The notes: generated from the letters alone by a model not told the origin. 64,000 bases of DNA from Mycolicibacterium goodii (GCF_022370755.2 NZ_CP092364.2:2914001-2978000); one strand, 5' to 3'. Positions 35,565-44,490 are shown, numbered from the stretch's first letter. Numbers and translations are program-made.

Positions 35565-36308
35565 ATGACTGAGCGCGACGATTCCCCCGCCACCGGCCGC
35601 ACCCGGCACATCATCCGGCTTGCGCTGTTCGCGGCGTTCCTGCTCGGACTGTTCTACCTGGTGGCTGTTGCCCGCGTCGTCAACATCGGCGACATCCGCG
35701 GCGCCATCGCCGCCACCGGTCCGATGGCGCCGCTGGCCTACATCGTGGTGTCGGCGTGCCTGGGTGCGCTGTTCGTGCCCGGCCCGATCCTGGCCGGCAC
35801 CAGCGGCATGCTGTTCGGCCCCCTGTTGGGGACGTTCGTCACCTTGGGCGCCACCGTCGGCACGGCGGCCGTCACGAGCCTCATCGGTCGCCGCGCCGGC
35901 CGCGAATCCGCGCGCGGTGTGCTCGGCGCCGAACGTGCCGACCGGATAGACCGCCAGATCGAACGCGGTGGGTTGTGGGCCGTCGTCGGGCAACGGTTCG
36001 TGCCCGGCGTCTCCGACGCCCTCGCGTCCTACGCGTTCGGCGCATTCGGAGTTCCGTTGTGGCAGATGGTGGTCGGCTCGTTCATCGGATCGGCGCCGCG
36101 CGCGTTCGTCTACACCGCGCTCGGCGCGTCGATCAGCGACCTGTCCGCACCGCTGGCCTACACCGCGATCGCGGTGTGGTGCGTGACCGCGATCATCGGT
36201 GCCTTCGCCGCTCACCGCGGGTACCGGTCCTGGCGCGGACGGCGCACGCAACACGTCGAGCGCGGCGACCCCGGGGCCCAGGAGGCCCCGGAGCCCACGT
36301 CGTCGTAG
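35565..36308 (+). CDS. TVP38/TMEM64 (DedA-like) membrane protein
   Basis: A 247-residue membrane protein with about five helices. The family core FVPGPILAGTSGMLFGPLLGTF near residues 67-88 and RFVPGVSDALASYAFGAFGVP near 145-165 match the VTT/SNARE-associated domain. Relatives act in lipid scrambling or undecaprenyl-phosphate handling, but the role in mycobacteria is unsettled. Its stop is only two bases from the stop of the convergent tex gene, so the two transcripts must end inside each other or at the junction. Confidence 0.82.
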   Translation: MTERDDSPATGRTRHIIRLALFAAFLLGLFYLVAVARVVNIGDIRGAIAATGPMAPLAYIVVSACLGALFVPGPILAGTSGMLFGPLLGTFVTLGATVGTAAVTSLIGRRAGRESARGVLGAERADRIDRQIERGGLWAVVGQRFVPGVSDALASYAFGAFGVPLWQMVVGSFIGSAPRAFVYTALGASISDLSAPLAYTAIAVWCVTAIIGAFAAHRGYRSWRGRRTQHVERGDPGAQEAPEPTSS

Positions 36309-36310
36309 GG

Positions 36311-38734
36311 CTAGCGACCGAAACCGGCGTTGCGCAGCGCCTCGGCCATCGATCCCATCGGCTGGTCCCGGCGCCCCGAGTTGCGGCCACGGTTGTTGGC
36401 GCCAGTGTTGTTGCCGCCGTTGGCGCGCCGGTCCCCACCGCGGTTCTGATTGCCACCGCGGCTCTGGTTCCCGCGGTTCTGACCGCCGTCACGTCGGTCG
36501 TTACGCCTGCCCTTCTCGGGTTCGTCGCCCAGGCGCAAACTGAGTCCGATGCGCTGCCGGTCGACGTCGACATCGACGACCTTGACCTTGACCACCTGAC
36601 CCGACTTCACCACCTCGTGTGGGTCGGAGACGAAGCGGTCGGCCATCGCCGACACGTGCACCAGACCGTCCTGATGGACGCCCACGTCGACGAACGCGCC
36701 GAACGCCGCGACGTTGGTCACGACGCCCTCCAGGATCATGCCCACCTTGAGGTCGGCGACCTTCTCCACGCCCGCGGCGAAGGTGGCCGTGGAGAACGCC
36801 GGACGCGGGTCACGACCGGGTTTCTCCAACTCGGCGATGATGTCGGTGACCGTCGGGATGCCGAACCGGTCGTCGGCGAACTCGGCGGGCTTGAGAGTGC
36901 GCAGCGTGCGGGTGTCCCCGATCAGCTCGGCCAGGGTGACGTTGGACCGGTCCAAGATGCGACGCACCACCGGATAGGACTCGGGGTGCACCCCGGACGC
37001 GTCGAGCGGATCCTCGCCGTCACGGATGCGCAGGAAGCCTGCGCACTGCTCGAAAGCCTTGGGGCCCAGGCGGGGAACGTCCAGCAGCGCCTTGCGGTTG
37101 CGGAACGGCCCGGTGCTCTCGCGGTGCGCGACGATGGCCTCGGCCAGCGATTCGGTGACACCGGAAACTCGAGCGAGCAGCGGCACCGACGCGGTGTTGA
37201 GGTCCACCCCGACGGCATTCACGGCGTCCTCGACCACCGCGTCGAGACTGCGCGCCAGCGAGCCCGGGGTGACGTCGTGCTGGTACTGGCCCACACCGAT
37301 CGACTTCGGATCGATCTTCACCAGTTCGGCGAGCGGGTCCTGCAGGCGGCGCGCGATCGACACCGCGCCGCGCACGGTGACGTCGAGGTCGGGCAGTTCC
37401 CGCGCGGCGTACGCCGATGCCGAGTACACCGAGGCCCCGGCCTCGCTGACCATCGCCTTGATCGGCGGATTCGCGCCGGACTTGCGGATGTCGGCGATGA
37501 GTTCGGAAGCGAGCGCATCGGTTTCGCGTGACGCGGTGCCATTGCCGATCGCGATGAGTTCGACGCCGTGGCGGGCGATCAGCGCGCCGAGCGTGGCCTT
37601 GGCCTGATCCCACTGCTTCTGCGGCTGGTGCGGGTAGATCGCGCAGGTCTCCAGCACCTTGCCGGTGCCGTCGACGACGGCGACCTTCACGCCGGTGCGG
37701 AAGCCGGGGTCCAGGCCGAGAGTGGTGCGGGTACCGGCAGGCGCGGCCAGCAGCAGATCCTTGAGGTTGCGGGCGAACACCGCAACGGCGTCCTCCTCGG
37801 CACGCTGACGCAACCGGATCCGCGCGTCGACCGACGCCGAGATCATCAGCTTGGCGCGCCAAGCCAGGCGCACGGTGGTGGCCAGCCACGGCGTCGCGGG
37901 TGCCTGCGACGTCATGTCGATGCCGAGGGCCTGCGCGATCATCGCCTGGTAGGCCTCGTCCTCGCCGCCGTCGAAGGTCAGCGACAGGGCCTGCTCCTTC
38001 TCGCCGCGCAGCACCGCGAGCACCCGGTGCGACGGCATCTGCTCGAGCGGCTCGGAGAACTCGAAATAGTCGCGGAACTTCTGCGCCGCAGGGCTTTTCG
38101 CTGCTTCCTCGGAGAACGGCGCGGTGCGCAGCGCGCCCTCCGACCAGAACTTCTCACGGGTGGCGCCCACCAGCTCGGCGTCCTCGGAGGCGCGCTCGAT
38201 GATGATGTGGCGCGCGCCCTCCAGGGCAGCGGCAGCGTCGGCGACATTCTCGTTGAGGAACTCGCCGGCCACCTCCTCGGGCACCAGCGTCGGATCGGCC
38301 AGCAGCCGGTCGGCCAGTGGCTCCAAGCCGGCTTCCTTGGCGATCTGCGCCTTGGTGCGGCGCTTGGGCTTGTAGGGCAAATAGATGTCCTCGACGCGGG
38401 CCTTGGTGTCCGCGGCGATCAGCGCGGCGCGCAGCTCGTCGGTGAGCTTGCCCTGCTCCTCGATCGAGGCCAGCACGGCCTCGCGGCGCGCGTCGAGCTC
38501 CCGCAGATACGCCAGACGCTCCTCGAGGGTGCGCAGCTGACCGTCGTCGAGGCTTCCGGTGACCTCTTTGCGGTAGCGCGCGATGAACGGCACGGTCGAA
38601 CCCTCGTCGAGCAGCTGGATGGCCGCCGCGACCTGGCGTTCACCGACGGAGAGCTCCTCGGCCAGCCGCGCGGTGATCGATCGAACACCGGGGACACCGG
38701 GAGCAGATTCGGACGTAGGCACGCTCTGAGTCAC
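36311..38734 (-). CDS. tex: Tex-family RNA-binding transcription accessory protein
   Basis: An 807-residue Tex protein. The N-terminal helical region (PFIARYRKEVTGSLDDGQLR near residue 50) is followed by a YqgF/RNase H-like domain (LGLDPGFRTGVKVAVVD near 330), helix-hairpin-helix units (VPLLARVSGVTESLAEAIV near 520) and an S1 RNA-binding domain (GVVTNVAAFGAFVDVGVHQD near 660). I chose the GTG at 38734. After the S1 domain, a tail of about 70 residues is rich in Arg, Gly and Asn and ends in MAEALRNAGFGR. Such a tail could add RNA binding or promote condensates. Tex proteins affect transcription-complex stability. Confidence 0.94.
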   Translation of the reverse strand: MTQSVPTSESAPGVPGVRSITARLAEELSVGERQVAAAIQLLDEGSTVPFIARYRKEVTGSLDDGQLRTLEERLAYLRELDARREAVLASIEEQGKLTDELRAALIAADTKARVEDIYLPYKPKRRTKAQIAKEAGLEPLADRLLADPTLVPEEVAGEFLNENVADAAAALEGARHIIIERASEDAELVGATREKFWSEGALRTAPFSEEAAKSPAAQKFRDYFEFSEPLEQMPSHRVLAVLRGEKEQALSLTFDGGEDEAYQAMIAQALGIDMTSQAPATPWLATTVRLAWRAKLMISASVDARIRLRQRAEEDAVAVFARNLKDLLLAAPAGTRTTLGLDPGFRTGVKVAVVDGTGKVLETCAIYPHQPQKQWDQAKATLGALIARHGVELIAIGNGTASRETDALASELIADIRKSGANPPIKAMVSEAGASVYSASAYAARELPDLDVTVRGAVSIARRLQDPLAELVKIDPKSIGVGQYQHDVTPGSLARSLDAVVEDAVNAVGVDLNTASVPLLARVSGVTESLAEAIVAHRESTGPFRNRKALLDVPRLGPKAFEQCAGFLRIRDGEDPLDASGVHPESYPVVRRILDRSNVTLAELIGDTRTLRTLKPAEFADDRFGIPTVTDIIAELEKPGRDPRPAFSTATFAAGVEKVADLKVGMILEGVVTNVAAFGAFVDVGVHQDGLVHVSAMADRFVSDPHEVVKSGQVVKVKVVDVDVDRQRIGLSLRLGDEPEKGRRNDRRDGGQNRGNQSRGGNQNRGGDRRANGGNNTGANNRGRNSGRRDQPMGSMAEALRNAGFGR

Positions 38735-38804
38735 GTCGGAGGACCCTACCGAATCCTGCCGACAACACCGCGTCACGCCGACTGTGTGTCCGTCACCGGT
38801 GCGG

Positions 38805-39287
38805 TCACACCGCGAGGGCCTGCGGTGAGAGTTCCTTGAGCATGGCATTCGCCCAGCGCATCTGCCGTAGCGACTGTGGATGGCACTGCTGGGTCAACGC
38901 CAGCAGATCCTGATCCTTGGTGGCCTGAGCACCCTGGGCGAGCAGTTCCCAGTCCAGCGACACCCCCGCGGCGATGCGGTGCACACGCCGCAGATCGGCC
39001 AGGAGCAGCAGGGCAGGTTCCGGCCGCGTCTTCAGGGCGTCGCTGAGCTTCTCCTGGAACCATCGCCTGGCGTGGATACGGCGCGGCCCGGCGGGCAGGC
39101 GCACCCGGTATCGCCTGCCGTGCGCGGCCAGTAACTCGACGTGTTCGTCGCACCAGCCGGCCAGGTCGCTCGCGAGGTGGCAGATGTCCTGATCACTGTG
39201 GTGGCGGGCGGCGATCGCACGCAGGGCGTGCGCGAGGTGCCGCTCGCTGCGGTGCAGTTGAACGATCGGCAATGCGAGCTTGCTCAT
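38805..39287 (-). CDS. Conserved hypothetical helical protein next to a molybdoenzyme
   Basis: A 160-residue, mostly helical protein starting at the ATG at 39287. The pattern of His and Asp/Glu residues (HRSERHLAHALRAIAARHHSD, WCDEHVELLAAHGRRY) resembles a four-helix bundle of the ferritin/hemerythrin sort, but no complete di-iron motif can be assigned. It lies 13 bases after the molybdopterin oxidoreductase stop, in the same orientation, and may serve as its partner or chaperone. Function is unknown. Confidence 0.65.
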   Translation of the reverse strand: MSKLALPIVQLHRSERHLAHALRAIAARHHSDQDICHLASDLAGWCDEHVELLAAHGRRYRVRLPAGPRRIHARRWFQEKLSDALKTRPEPALLLLADLRRVHRIAAGVSLDWELLAQGAQATKDQDLLALTQQCHPQSLRQMRWANAMLKELSPQALAV

Positions 39288-39300
39288 GTCGGCCTCCGCA

Positions 39301-41751
39301 TCAGAGTTGTTCGTCGGCGAGAGCGTCTGCCCCGCCGACCGTGTCGTCGACGCCAGGCGTGCACGGCGCTGAGGCCGCGGTGGTCGGTGCCGGTGCGGCA
39401 CCCGCTCCGGTCCCGATGCGCCGCACCGACGCCGCCGAGGTCTTGAAGATCGGTTGTTTGGACACCGGGTCCCAGTCGGTGAGCGTCAGTTCATTGGCGG
39501 CGCGGTGGTGCGTGTCGGCGCCGTCGTCCCGGTAGTCGTCCCAGTAGCCGTCCCAGTAGCCGTAGTGGAAGGGCAGGAACACCACGCCGCGGCGCATGTC
39601 GGTGAGCCGCGCAGTGGCCGTCACGCAGCCGCGCGCGGTGCGGATCTCGACCAGGTCCCCTTCGGCGATACCGGCCCGACGTGCGTCCGCGCGCGCCATC
39701 TCCACCCAGACGTCGGGAGCCGCCGCCTGCAGTTGCGGGACGCGGCCGGTCTTGGTCCGGGTGTGGAAGTGATACACCGTGCGACCGGTGATCAACACGT
39801 AGGGGCGCTCGGGCGACGGTGGTTCGTGCGGCGGTACGTACTCGGCGGCCTTGATGATGGCCCTGCCGAACGGGTTCATGGCCCGGTACTCGGTGGGTTC
39901 CAGCGGCGCACCGGTGATCAGATCCTTGCCGTACGCCTCGCAGTAATCCGGTGCGGCGAAGAACTGCCCGTCGGCGTAGAGGCGTTCGGTGCCGTCGGGA
40001 TGCTCCTCGTTGCAAGGCCATTGGATTCCCCCTGCGCCGCGGAGCTTATCGTACGTCAGCGCGGTGTAGTCGCACGGCCGCCCGGCGCTGCACCGCTTCC
40101 ACGCCTCGAACGCCTCCTCGGGGGTGTTCCACGACGGCAGCGGCCCGCCGTCCTTGTCGCGGAAATCCATCCGGCGGGCGTAGTCGAGAAAGATGTCGAA
40201 GTCCGAGCGGGCCTGCCCGGGCGGATCGATCGCCTTGTCCGAGATGTGCACCGTCCGGTCGGCATTCGTGAACGTCCCGGTTTTCTCCGCCCACGCCGCG
40301 GCAGGAAGCACCACGTCGGCCAGTTGCGCGGTCTCGGTGAGAAACAAATCCTGCACCACCAAAAACAGCCGGTCCTGCGCCAGGATCCGCCGGACACGTC
40401 CCAGCTCCGGCAGCGACACCGCGGGATTGGTGGCGCTCACCCACAGCATCCGCAGCGACCCCTCTTCGGCGTAGCGGAACATCTGCATCGCGTGCGTGGG
40501 TGGGGCGTAGTGCGGGATCGTCGTGACGTCCAAGTTCCACAGCTCGGCCAGTTCTTCGATGTGCGAATCGTTGGCCCAGTTGCGGAATCCGGCCAGATCA
40601 CCATCGGCGCCGCACTCGCGGGTGTTCTCGGCCGTGGGTTGGCCGTTCATCTGCAGCAGACCACAGCCCGGCCTGCCGAGCATGCCCCGCACCAGGTGGA
40701 TGTTGTTGACCTGGACCGCCGCCGCGGTGGCCTGATGCGATTGGTAGAACCCCTGCAGCACGGTCGACAGCAATCGTTCGGCTGTGCCGATCAGCTCGCC
40801 TGCCCTACGGACGTCGTTCGCGTCGACCCCGCAGATGTCGGCGACGCGCTCCGGCGGGAATTCCGCGACACGCTTGCGAAGCTCGTCGAAGCCGACCGTG
40901 TGCGCCTCGACGTAGTCGTGATCGACCCAGTCGTGGTCGAGGATCTCGTGCAGCAGGCCGTTCATCAGCGCCACGTTGGTGCCCGGCAGCGGCGCGAGGT
41001 GCACCGCGGCGTGCCTGACAACAGGGGTGGGGCGCGGGTCCACGCACACGATCGCCGGCGGGTTCGGCGCGGCGAGCCGATCCAGCATGCGCATCCACAG
41101 CACGGTCTGCGTCTCGGCGACGTTGTGGCCGTACAGCGCGATGACGTCGGCGTGGTCGACGTCGGTGTACGAGCCGGGTTGGCCGTCGCAGCCGAACGAT
41201 TCCTTGAGCGCCTCGGCCGCCGTCGCCGTGCACAGCCGCGTGTTGCCGTCGACGTGATTGGTGCCGATCGCTCCATGCGCGATCACACACTGCGTGTAGT
41301 ACTCCTCGAGGAACAGCTGCCCCGAGGTGTAGAACCCGATCGAGTTGGGGCCCCGCTCGTCGAGCAATCGCCTGCTGTGGGTGACGATGCGATCCATCGC
41401 GGTGTCCCAGTCGGTTTCGACGAGGGTGCCGTTCCGCCGGACCAGGGGTGTGCGCAACCGGTCGGGTGAGTGGTTGGCCTGCCAGCCGTACAGGTCCTTG
41501 GGGTCGAGGCGGCCGTGGTTGACCCGGTCACCGGCGCGGCCGCGGACCCCGACGATGCGGCCGTCCTTGACGGCGATGTCGAGTCCGTCGCCGTTGGAAT
41601 GCAGCACCGAGGCCGATGGCACCCAGGCGTCGACGTCGTCGGCGGTGACACCTGCAGTGAGGTACTGATCGACACGCTGCGGCCACGGCTCACCGGACGC
41701 GTACGGCGTCCGGGTACCCCATGGGTCCGAGATCCGGTCTGTGCGAGCCAT
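39301..41751 (-). CDS. Molybdopterin oxidoreductase of the DMSO-reductase family, lacking the N-terminal Fe-S cysteines
   Basis: An 816-residue oxidoreductase with bis-MGD-binding domains. NTRLCTATAAEAL near residue 174 offers a cysteine molybdenum ligand. YGHNVAETQT, ENTRECGADGDL and the C-terminal cap domain (DVWVEMARADARRAGIAEGD, HHRAANELTLTDWDP) are typical of nitrate reductase/formate dehydrogenase relatives. In these the N-terminus has Cys-x2-Cys-x3-Cys plus a fourth Cys for a [4Fe-4S] cluster. Here the region reads SASVLHSNGDGLD and GRLDPKD with no cysteine. The enzyme therefore probably has no cluster. Substrate and electron partner are unknown. Confidence 0.87.
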   Translation of the reverse strand: MARTDRISDPWGTRTPYASGEPWPQRVDQYLTAGVTADDVDAWVPSASVLHSNGDGLDIAVKDGRIVGVRGRAGDRVNHGRLDPKDLYGWQANHSPDRLRTPLVRRNGTLVETDWDTAMDRIVTHSRRLLDERGPNSIGFYTSGQLFLEEYYTQCVIAHGAIGTNHVDGNTRLCTATAAEALKESFGCDGQPGSYTDVDHADVIALYGHNVAETQTVLWMRMLDRLAAPNPPAIVCVDPRPTPVVRHAAVHLAPLPGTNVALMNGLLHEILDHDWVDHDYVEAHTVGFDELRKRVAEFPPERVADICGVDANDVRRAGELIGTAERLLSTVLQGFYQSHQATAAAVQVNNIHLVRGMLGRPGCGLLQMNGQPTAENTRECGADGDLAGFRNWANDSHIEELAELWNLDVTTIPHYAPPTHAMQMFRYAEEGSLRMLWVSATNPAVSLPELGRVRRILAQDRLFLVVQDLFLTETAQLADVVLPAAAWAEKTGTFTNADRTVHISDKAIDPPGQARSDFDIFLDYARRMDFRDKDGGPLPSWNTPEEAFEAWKRCSAGRPCDYTALTYDKLRGAGGIQWPCNEEHPDGTERLYADGQFFAAPDYCEAYGKDLITGAPLEPTEYRAMNPFGRAIIKAAEYVPPHEPPSPERPYVLITGRTVYHFHTRTKTGRVPQLQAAAPDVWVEMARADARRAGIAEGDLVEIRTARGCVTATARLTDMRRGVVFLPFHYGYWDGYWDDYRDDGADTHHRAANELTLTDWDPVSKQPIFKTSAASVRRIGTGAGAAPAPTTAASAPCTPGVDDTVGGADALADEQL

Positions 41752-41908
41752 GATCGTGCTCCTGCCCTCTCGCGTGCATCACGCTTTTCGGGCCTACCCG
41801 GGCGATGACCGCCTGAAACGGGCACACAGGAACCACGAAGGATGACGCGCAGAAAGAAATTGCCGGCACTTGGCCGGCGGTGAATGGCGGTGGTCCGCGA
41901 GGGGTTTG

Positions 41909-41983
41909 TGGTGGTCCCGGCTGGGTTCGAACCAGCGACCTTCCGCGTGTGAGGCGGACGCTCTCCCACTGAGCTACGAGACC
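41909..41983 (-). tRNA. tRNA-Val (anticodon CAC)
   Basis: On the minus strand the sequence folds as a full cloverleaf: acceptor GGTCTCG with CGGGACC (one G-U pair), D arm AGCTCAGTGGGAGAGC, anticodon loop with CAC, T arm GGTTCGAAC, and an encoded CCA end. It reads GTG codons. It is oriented toward the molybdoenzyme gene. Confidence 0.96.
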
Positions 41984-42431
41984 ATGGGAACGAGGACGAA
42001 GACTAGCACGCCTTCTCCGTGGAACTGGAATCGCCTGCCTACAGGCGGCTGTTTTCGATCTTGGCCCTTTGCGTTCCCGTTGCCCCGACCGTGCACAAGT
42101 GGCGGGTTTTCCGCCGGTCTCCCGCCCTCGATGCACACTCGACCGACGGGCGCGTGGGTCGCGAGGTCGGATCGTCGGGCGGAGGTTTCACTCGTGGACG
42201 GCCCGGGTAACCACTGAGACGGGTGTGACGCGTGTGGTCAAGGTCACACTCCACCCAAGCCTCGCGCTTGGTTTTGAAACCCGCCGGTCCACCTCGACAG
42301 ACGGGCCGCCGACCTGCCACGAAACATGGTTTTTGACCGCCCGTTCCCCGTTCGTAATGCGGATTTGTGCCTTTGAGCCTCCGTCGACTAATGTTCTGCA
42401 TCGCGACGGGCGACGATCTCGCCCGTGGCGC
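41984..42431 (+). promoter_or_regulatory. Long non-coding gap with candidate promoters for the plus-strand tRNA genes
   Basis: No convincing gene is seen in these 448 bases. Two SigA-like promoters lie near its right end: TTGACC (42333-42338) and TAATGC (42355-42360) with a 16-base spacer, and TTGTGC (42365-42370) and TAATGT (42389-42394) with 18 bases. The second is placed about 38 bases before tRNA-Gly. They would drive the Gly-Cys-Val tRNA cluster. Confidence 0.55.
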
Positions 42432-42504
42432 GCGGATGTAGCGCAGTTGGTAGCGCATCACCTTGCCAAGGTGAGGGTCGCGGGTTCGAATCCCGTCATC
42501 CGCT
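42432..42504 (+). tRNA. tRNA-Gly (anticodon GCC)
   Basis: A complete cloverleaf: acceptor GCGGATG pairs with CATCCGC, D arm GCGCAGTTGGTAGCGC, anticodon stem-loop CACCTTGCCAAGGTG with GCC, and T arm GGGTTCGAATCCC. The CCA end is not encoded (T then CGA follow). It is first of three tandem tRNA genes. Confidence 0.96.
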
Positions 42505-42532
42505 CGAAGGTGCGAAAGGCATCAACCCCCGC

Positions 42533-42606
42533 GGTGGAGTGGCCGAGTGGTGAGGCAACGGCCTGCAAAGCCGTGCACACGGGTTCGATTCCCGTCTCCA
42601 CCTCCA
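42533..42606 (+). tRNA. tRNA-Cys (anticodon GCA)
   Basis: A complete cloverleaf: acceptor GGTGGAG pairs with CTCCACC, anticodon loop CTGCAAA with GCA, T arm GGGTTCGATTCCC, and an encoded CCA end. It lies 28 bases after tRNA-Gly. Confidence 0.96.
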
Positions 42607-42617
42607 AAGTTCGACCA

Positions 42618-42692
42618 GCGCGATTAGCTCAGCGGGAGAGCGCTTCCCTGACACGGAAGAGGTCACTGGTTCAATCCCAGTATCGCGCACCA
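42618..42692 (+). tRNA. tRNA-Val (anticodon GAC)
   Basis: A complete cloverleaf: acceptor GCGCGAT pairs with ATCGCGC, D arm AGCTCAGCGGGAGAGC, anticodon loop with GAC, T arm GGTTCAATCCC, and an encoded CCA. It is the last tRNA before about 8 kb of accessory DNA, so its 3' end is a natural candidate attachment site. I found no second copy of that end at the other side. Confidence 0.96.
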
Positions 42693-42739
42693 CGATTTTT
42701 GCAGGTCAGAGGCAGTATCTAGATCCATTAAGTAAGCGT

Positions 42740-42761
42740 CATGCAATAACCATGCAATAAC
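42740..42761 (+). repeat. 11-base tandem duplication beside the tRNA-Val gene
   Basis: The unit catgcaataac occurs twice without a gap (42740-42750 and 42751-42761). It lies 48 bases after tRNA-Val, at the start of the accessory region, in AT-richer DNA than the surroundings. It could be an integration footprint or a binding site, but there is no direct support for either. Confidence 0.5.
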
Positions 42762-42788
42762 GGCTGTTCGTAACGCGCGTTGTGTCCG

Positions 42789-44171
42789 TCAGGATGAGAA
42801 CTGCCGCGGCGGCCCGGTAGGACTGACGTGACGGAATCCCCGGTCCATTTCGAGTCGCACGACGGCTGGGCCGAGGGTGAGCGGTCCGACGAGTTCGGAA
42901 AGCACTTCGCAGATGCCGGTGCCGTCCGACCGCATGTGCCCGAATCGGCGAATTGTGGTTAGTCCGGCAAGATCTGCAGCGTCGCAGTGCGCCAGCAGTT
43001 TCCACAGCTCGGGGTCGTCGGGATCGACTCTTGGCGTTGATGGCCTCAGCTGCACCACGGTCGCGCCGGGGTCGATGAGGTTTTCGGCTTCCGGATTCAC
43101 CGGCCCGTCATCGTCAGAAACGATCAGGGGGAACTCTAAAAGAACGGCTCGCGCGGTGTGTTCGACCGTATAACGAGACAGGGAACTCGACCGGCCACGC
43201 ACATGCAGGTGCTTCTCGATGAGGTTCTTTATGTATTGCCACAGTCGGCCTAACGATTCGATCAGCTCCGCTCTATCCCTCGCGTCGTGAGGCAGCAGGT
43301 AGTTTTGGCCTCGCTTCGCATGCATCAACGCTGATCGCTCGGCGCTATACATCCACCGGCTGATCCACTTCTTATGATTCGTGACTCCCGGCGGGGTGAG
43401 GGTGGCGAGTGATACCAGCCTGTCGGCGTGGTCGAGCGCATCCATGAACCAGTTATGTTCGGTCTCCCACTTCATGTTGCCGGTTGCCAGTTGACTTCCC
43501 CACAGGCGCCACCACTCACGTCGGGGTGTGGTTATGGGCACCTGCCGCCTTGGGCGTAGGTCACTGAGCAGCGATTCGAAGGCGAGAAACAGATTGCGGT
43601 ATGCGTCGAAAAGGTCGTCGGAAGTCCGGGCCATCCGGACGAACCTGAACGCATCATCGGCCATTGGTGTAGGTGGCGGCGGCGAGGGCAGAATGTTGCC
43701 GTTCGCGTCTTTCACCACGCCTGTCATGCTGATGTCTATTCCGAACGGCTGTACTACTTGGCAACGCATAACCACGCCGCCGAGCGCAGCACTTGGCCAC
43801 CAGACCAGGCAGTCGTCGGGCGCATCCCGGATCACGCAGTCGCCCTGTCCGGTAACTGAGAGATAGTCCAGGCCCCGGTTAGCAGCGTTCAGTGCCTCGG
43901 TGAACGTCGCCTCGAAGTCTGTTCCTGTCGATGGCCCGCAGGTGATGACCGCCTTATGGCCGCGAACCACCGTCGTGAGCCAACCATCAAGTGACACCGA
44001 GCACGACGCCCTTGCGGGCTTCCGCAAGAGGAACACCGCGCCGTTGCGCCATGTGTCGCCCGGATCTTGAAGCGGAACCCCCGCATAGTCACCAACTGTC
44101 ACTTGTTGAGTATGGGCAACTAAGACGGAGGCACCCGCCTCATTGGCATCCAAGCCAACGTCAATGGTCAT
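42789..44171 (-). CDS. Hypothetical accessory protein
   Basis: A 460-residue protein I do not recognise. I chose the ATG at 44171, which overlaps the end of the upstream gene; a more upstream ATG at 44237 is possible. The N-terminal 130 residues are beta-rich (TIDVGLDANEAGASVLVAHT, then GDCVIRDAPDDCLVWWPSA). The middle is helical with many Trp and Arg residues (RREWWRLWGSQLATGNMKW, RWMYSAERSALMHAKRGQNY), and the C-terminus is acidic then basic. The segment around SERSALMHAKRG resembles the HEPN-like proteins often annotated in genomic islands, but that is only an impression. Its base composition is less GC-rich than core genes. Confidence 0.6.
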   Translation of the reverse strand: MTIDVGLDANEAGASVLVAHTQQVTVGDYAGVPLQDPGDTWRNGAVFLLRKPARASCSVSLDGWLTTVVRGHKAVITCGPSTGTDFEATFTEALNAANRGLDYLSVTGQGDCVIRDAPDDCLVWWPSAALGGVVMRCQVVQPFGIDISMTGVVKDANGNILPSPPPPTPMADDAFRFVRMARTSDDLFDAYRNLFLAFESLLSDLRPRRQVPITTPRREWWRLWGSQLATGNMKWETEHNWFMDALDHADRLVSLATLTPPGVTNHKKWISRWMYSAERSALMHAKRGQNYLLPHDARDRAELIESLGRLWQYIKNLIEKHLHVRGRSSSLSRYTVEHTARAVLLEFPLIVSDDDGPVNPEAENLIDPGATVVQLRPSTPRVDPDDPELWKLLAHCDAADLAGLTTIRRFGHMRSDGTGICEVLSELVGPLTLGPAVVRLEMDRGFRHVSPTGPPRQFSS

Positions 44172-44490
44172 CGGCAAAGCGGACCGTCGTCCGAGCTGGA
44201 CGCCGTATGCAATGCTCGCCCCCGCAATTGTGTTCATAGAAGTCACCGCAGAACGCCACATCGCCCGGAACTATCGACGGGTCAACAGGTAGATGCCCGT
44301 GTTCGTCGAACCAGTCGCAGCCCGCTTGTTGAAAACGCGCATGCGCGGCCCGGTGCTCGGCCTCCCACTCAGGGCCGCCTCCGTCGAGCGGCGGTGCGCC
44401 CCATGCGGCGCCGTCGTAAACACCCAGCTCGGGTGGGAACGGCGGCCGGAACTGATGCACCTCAGCGGCTTGGCGTTTACGTCGAGTCAT
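44161..44490 (-). CDS. Small hypothetical accessory protein
   Basis: A 109-residue protein starting at the ATG at 44490 (44517 is the alternative and abuts the IS21 end). Charged N-terminus, Trp- and His-rich middle (GPEWEAEHRAAHARF) and a cluster of Cys residues near the end (FCGDFYEHNCGGEHCIRR) that might bind a metal. It overlaps the next gene by 11 bases, so the pair is probably co-translated. The IS21 element has inserted just before it and may have removed its native promoter. Function unknown. Confidence 0.55.
   Translation of the reverse strand: MTRRKRQAAEVHQFRPPFPPELGVYDGAAWGAPPLDGGGPEWEAEHRAAHARFQQAGCDWFDEHGHLPVDPSIVPGDVAFCGDFYEHNCGGEHCIRRPARTTVRFADDH

Noticed and set aside
34197..36254. 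A 685-codon minus-strand frame opposite the MFS and DedA-like genes
   Set aside because: Mirror frame of two clear membrane-protein genes; no ribosome site or domain supports it.
39454..41469. A 671-codon plus-strand frame opposite the molybdoenzyme
   Set aside because: Mirror frame; the molybdopterin oxidoreductase motifs on the other strand are decisive.
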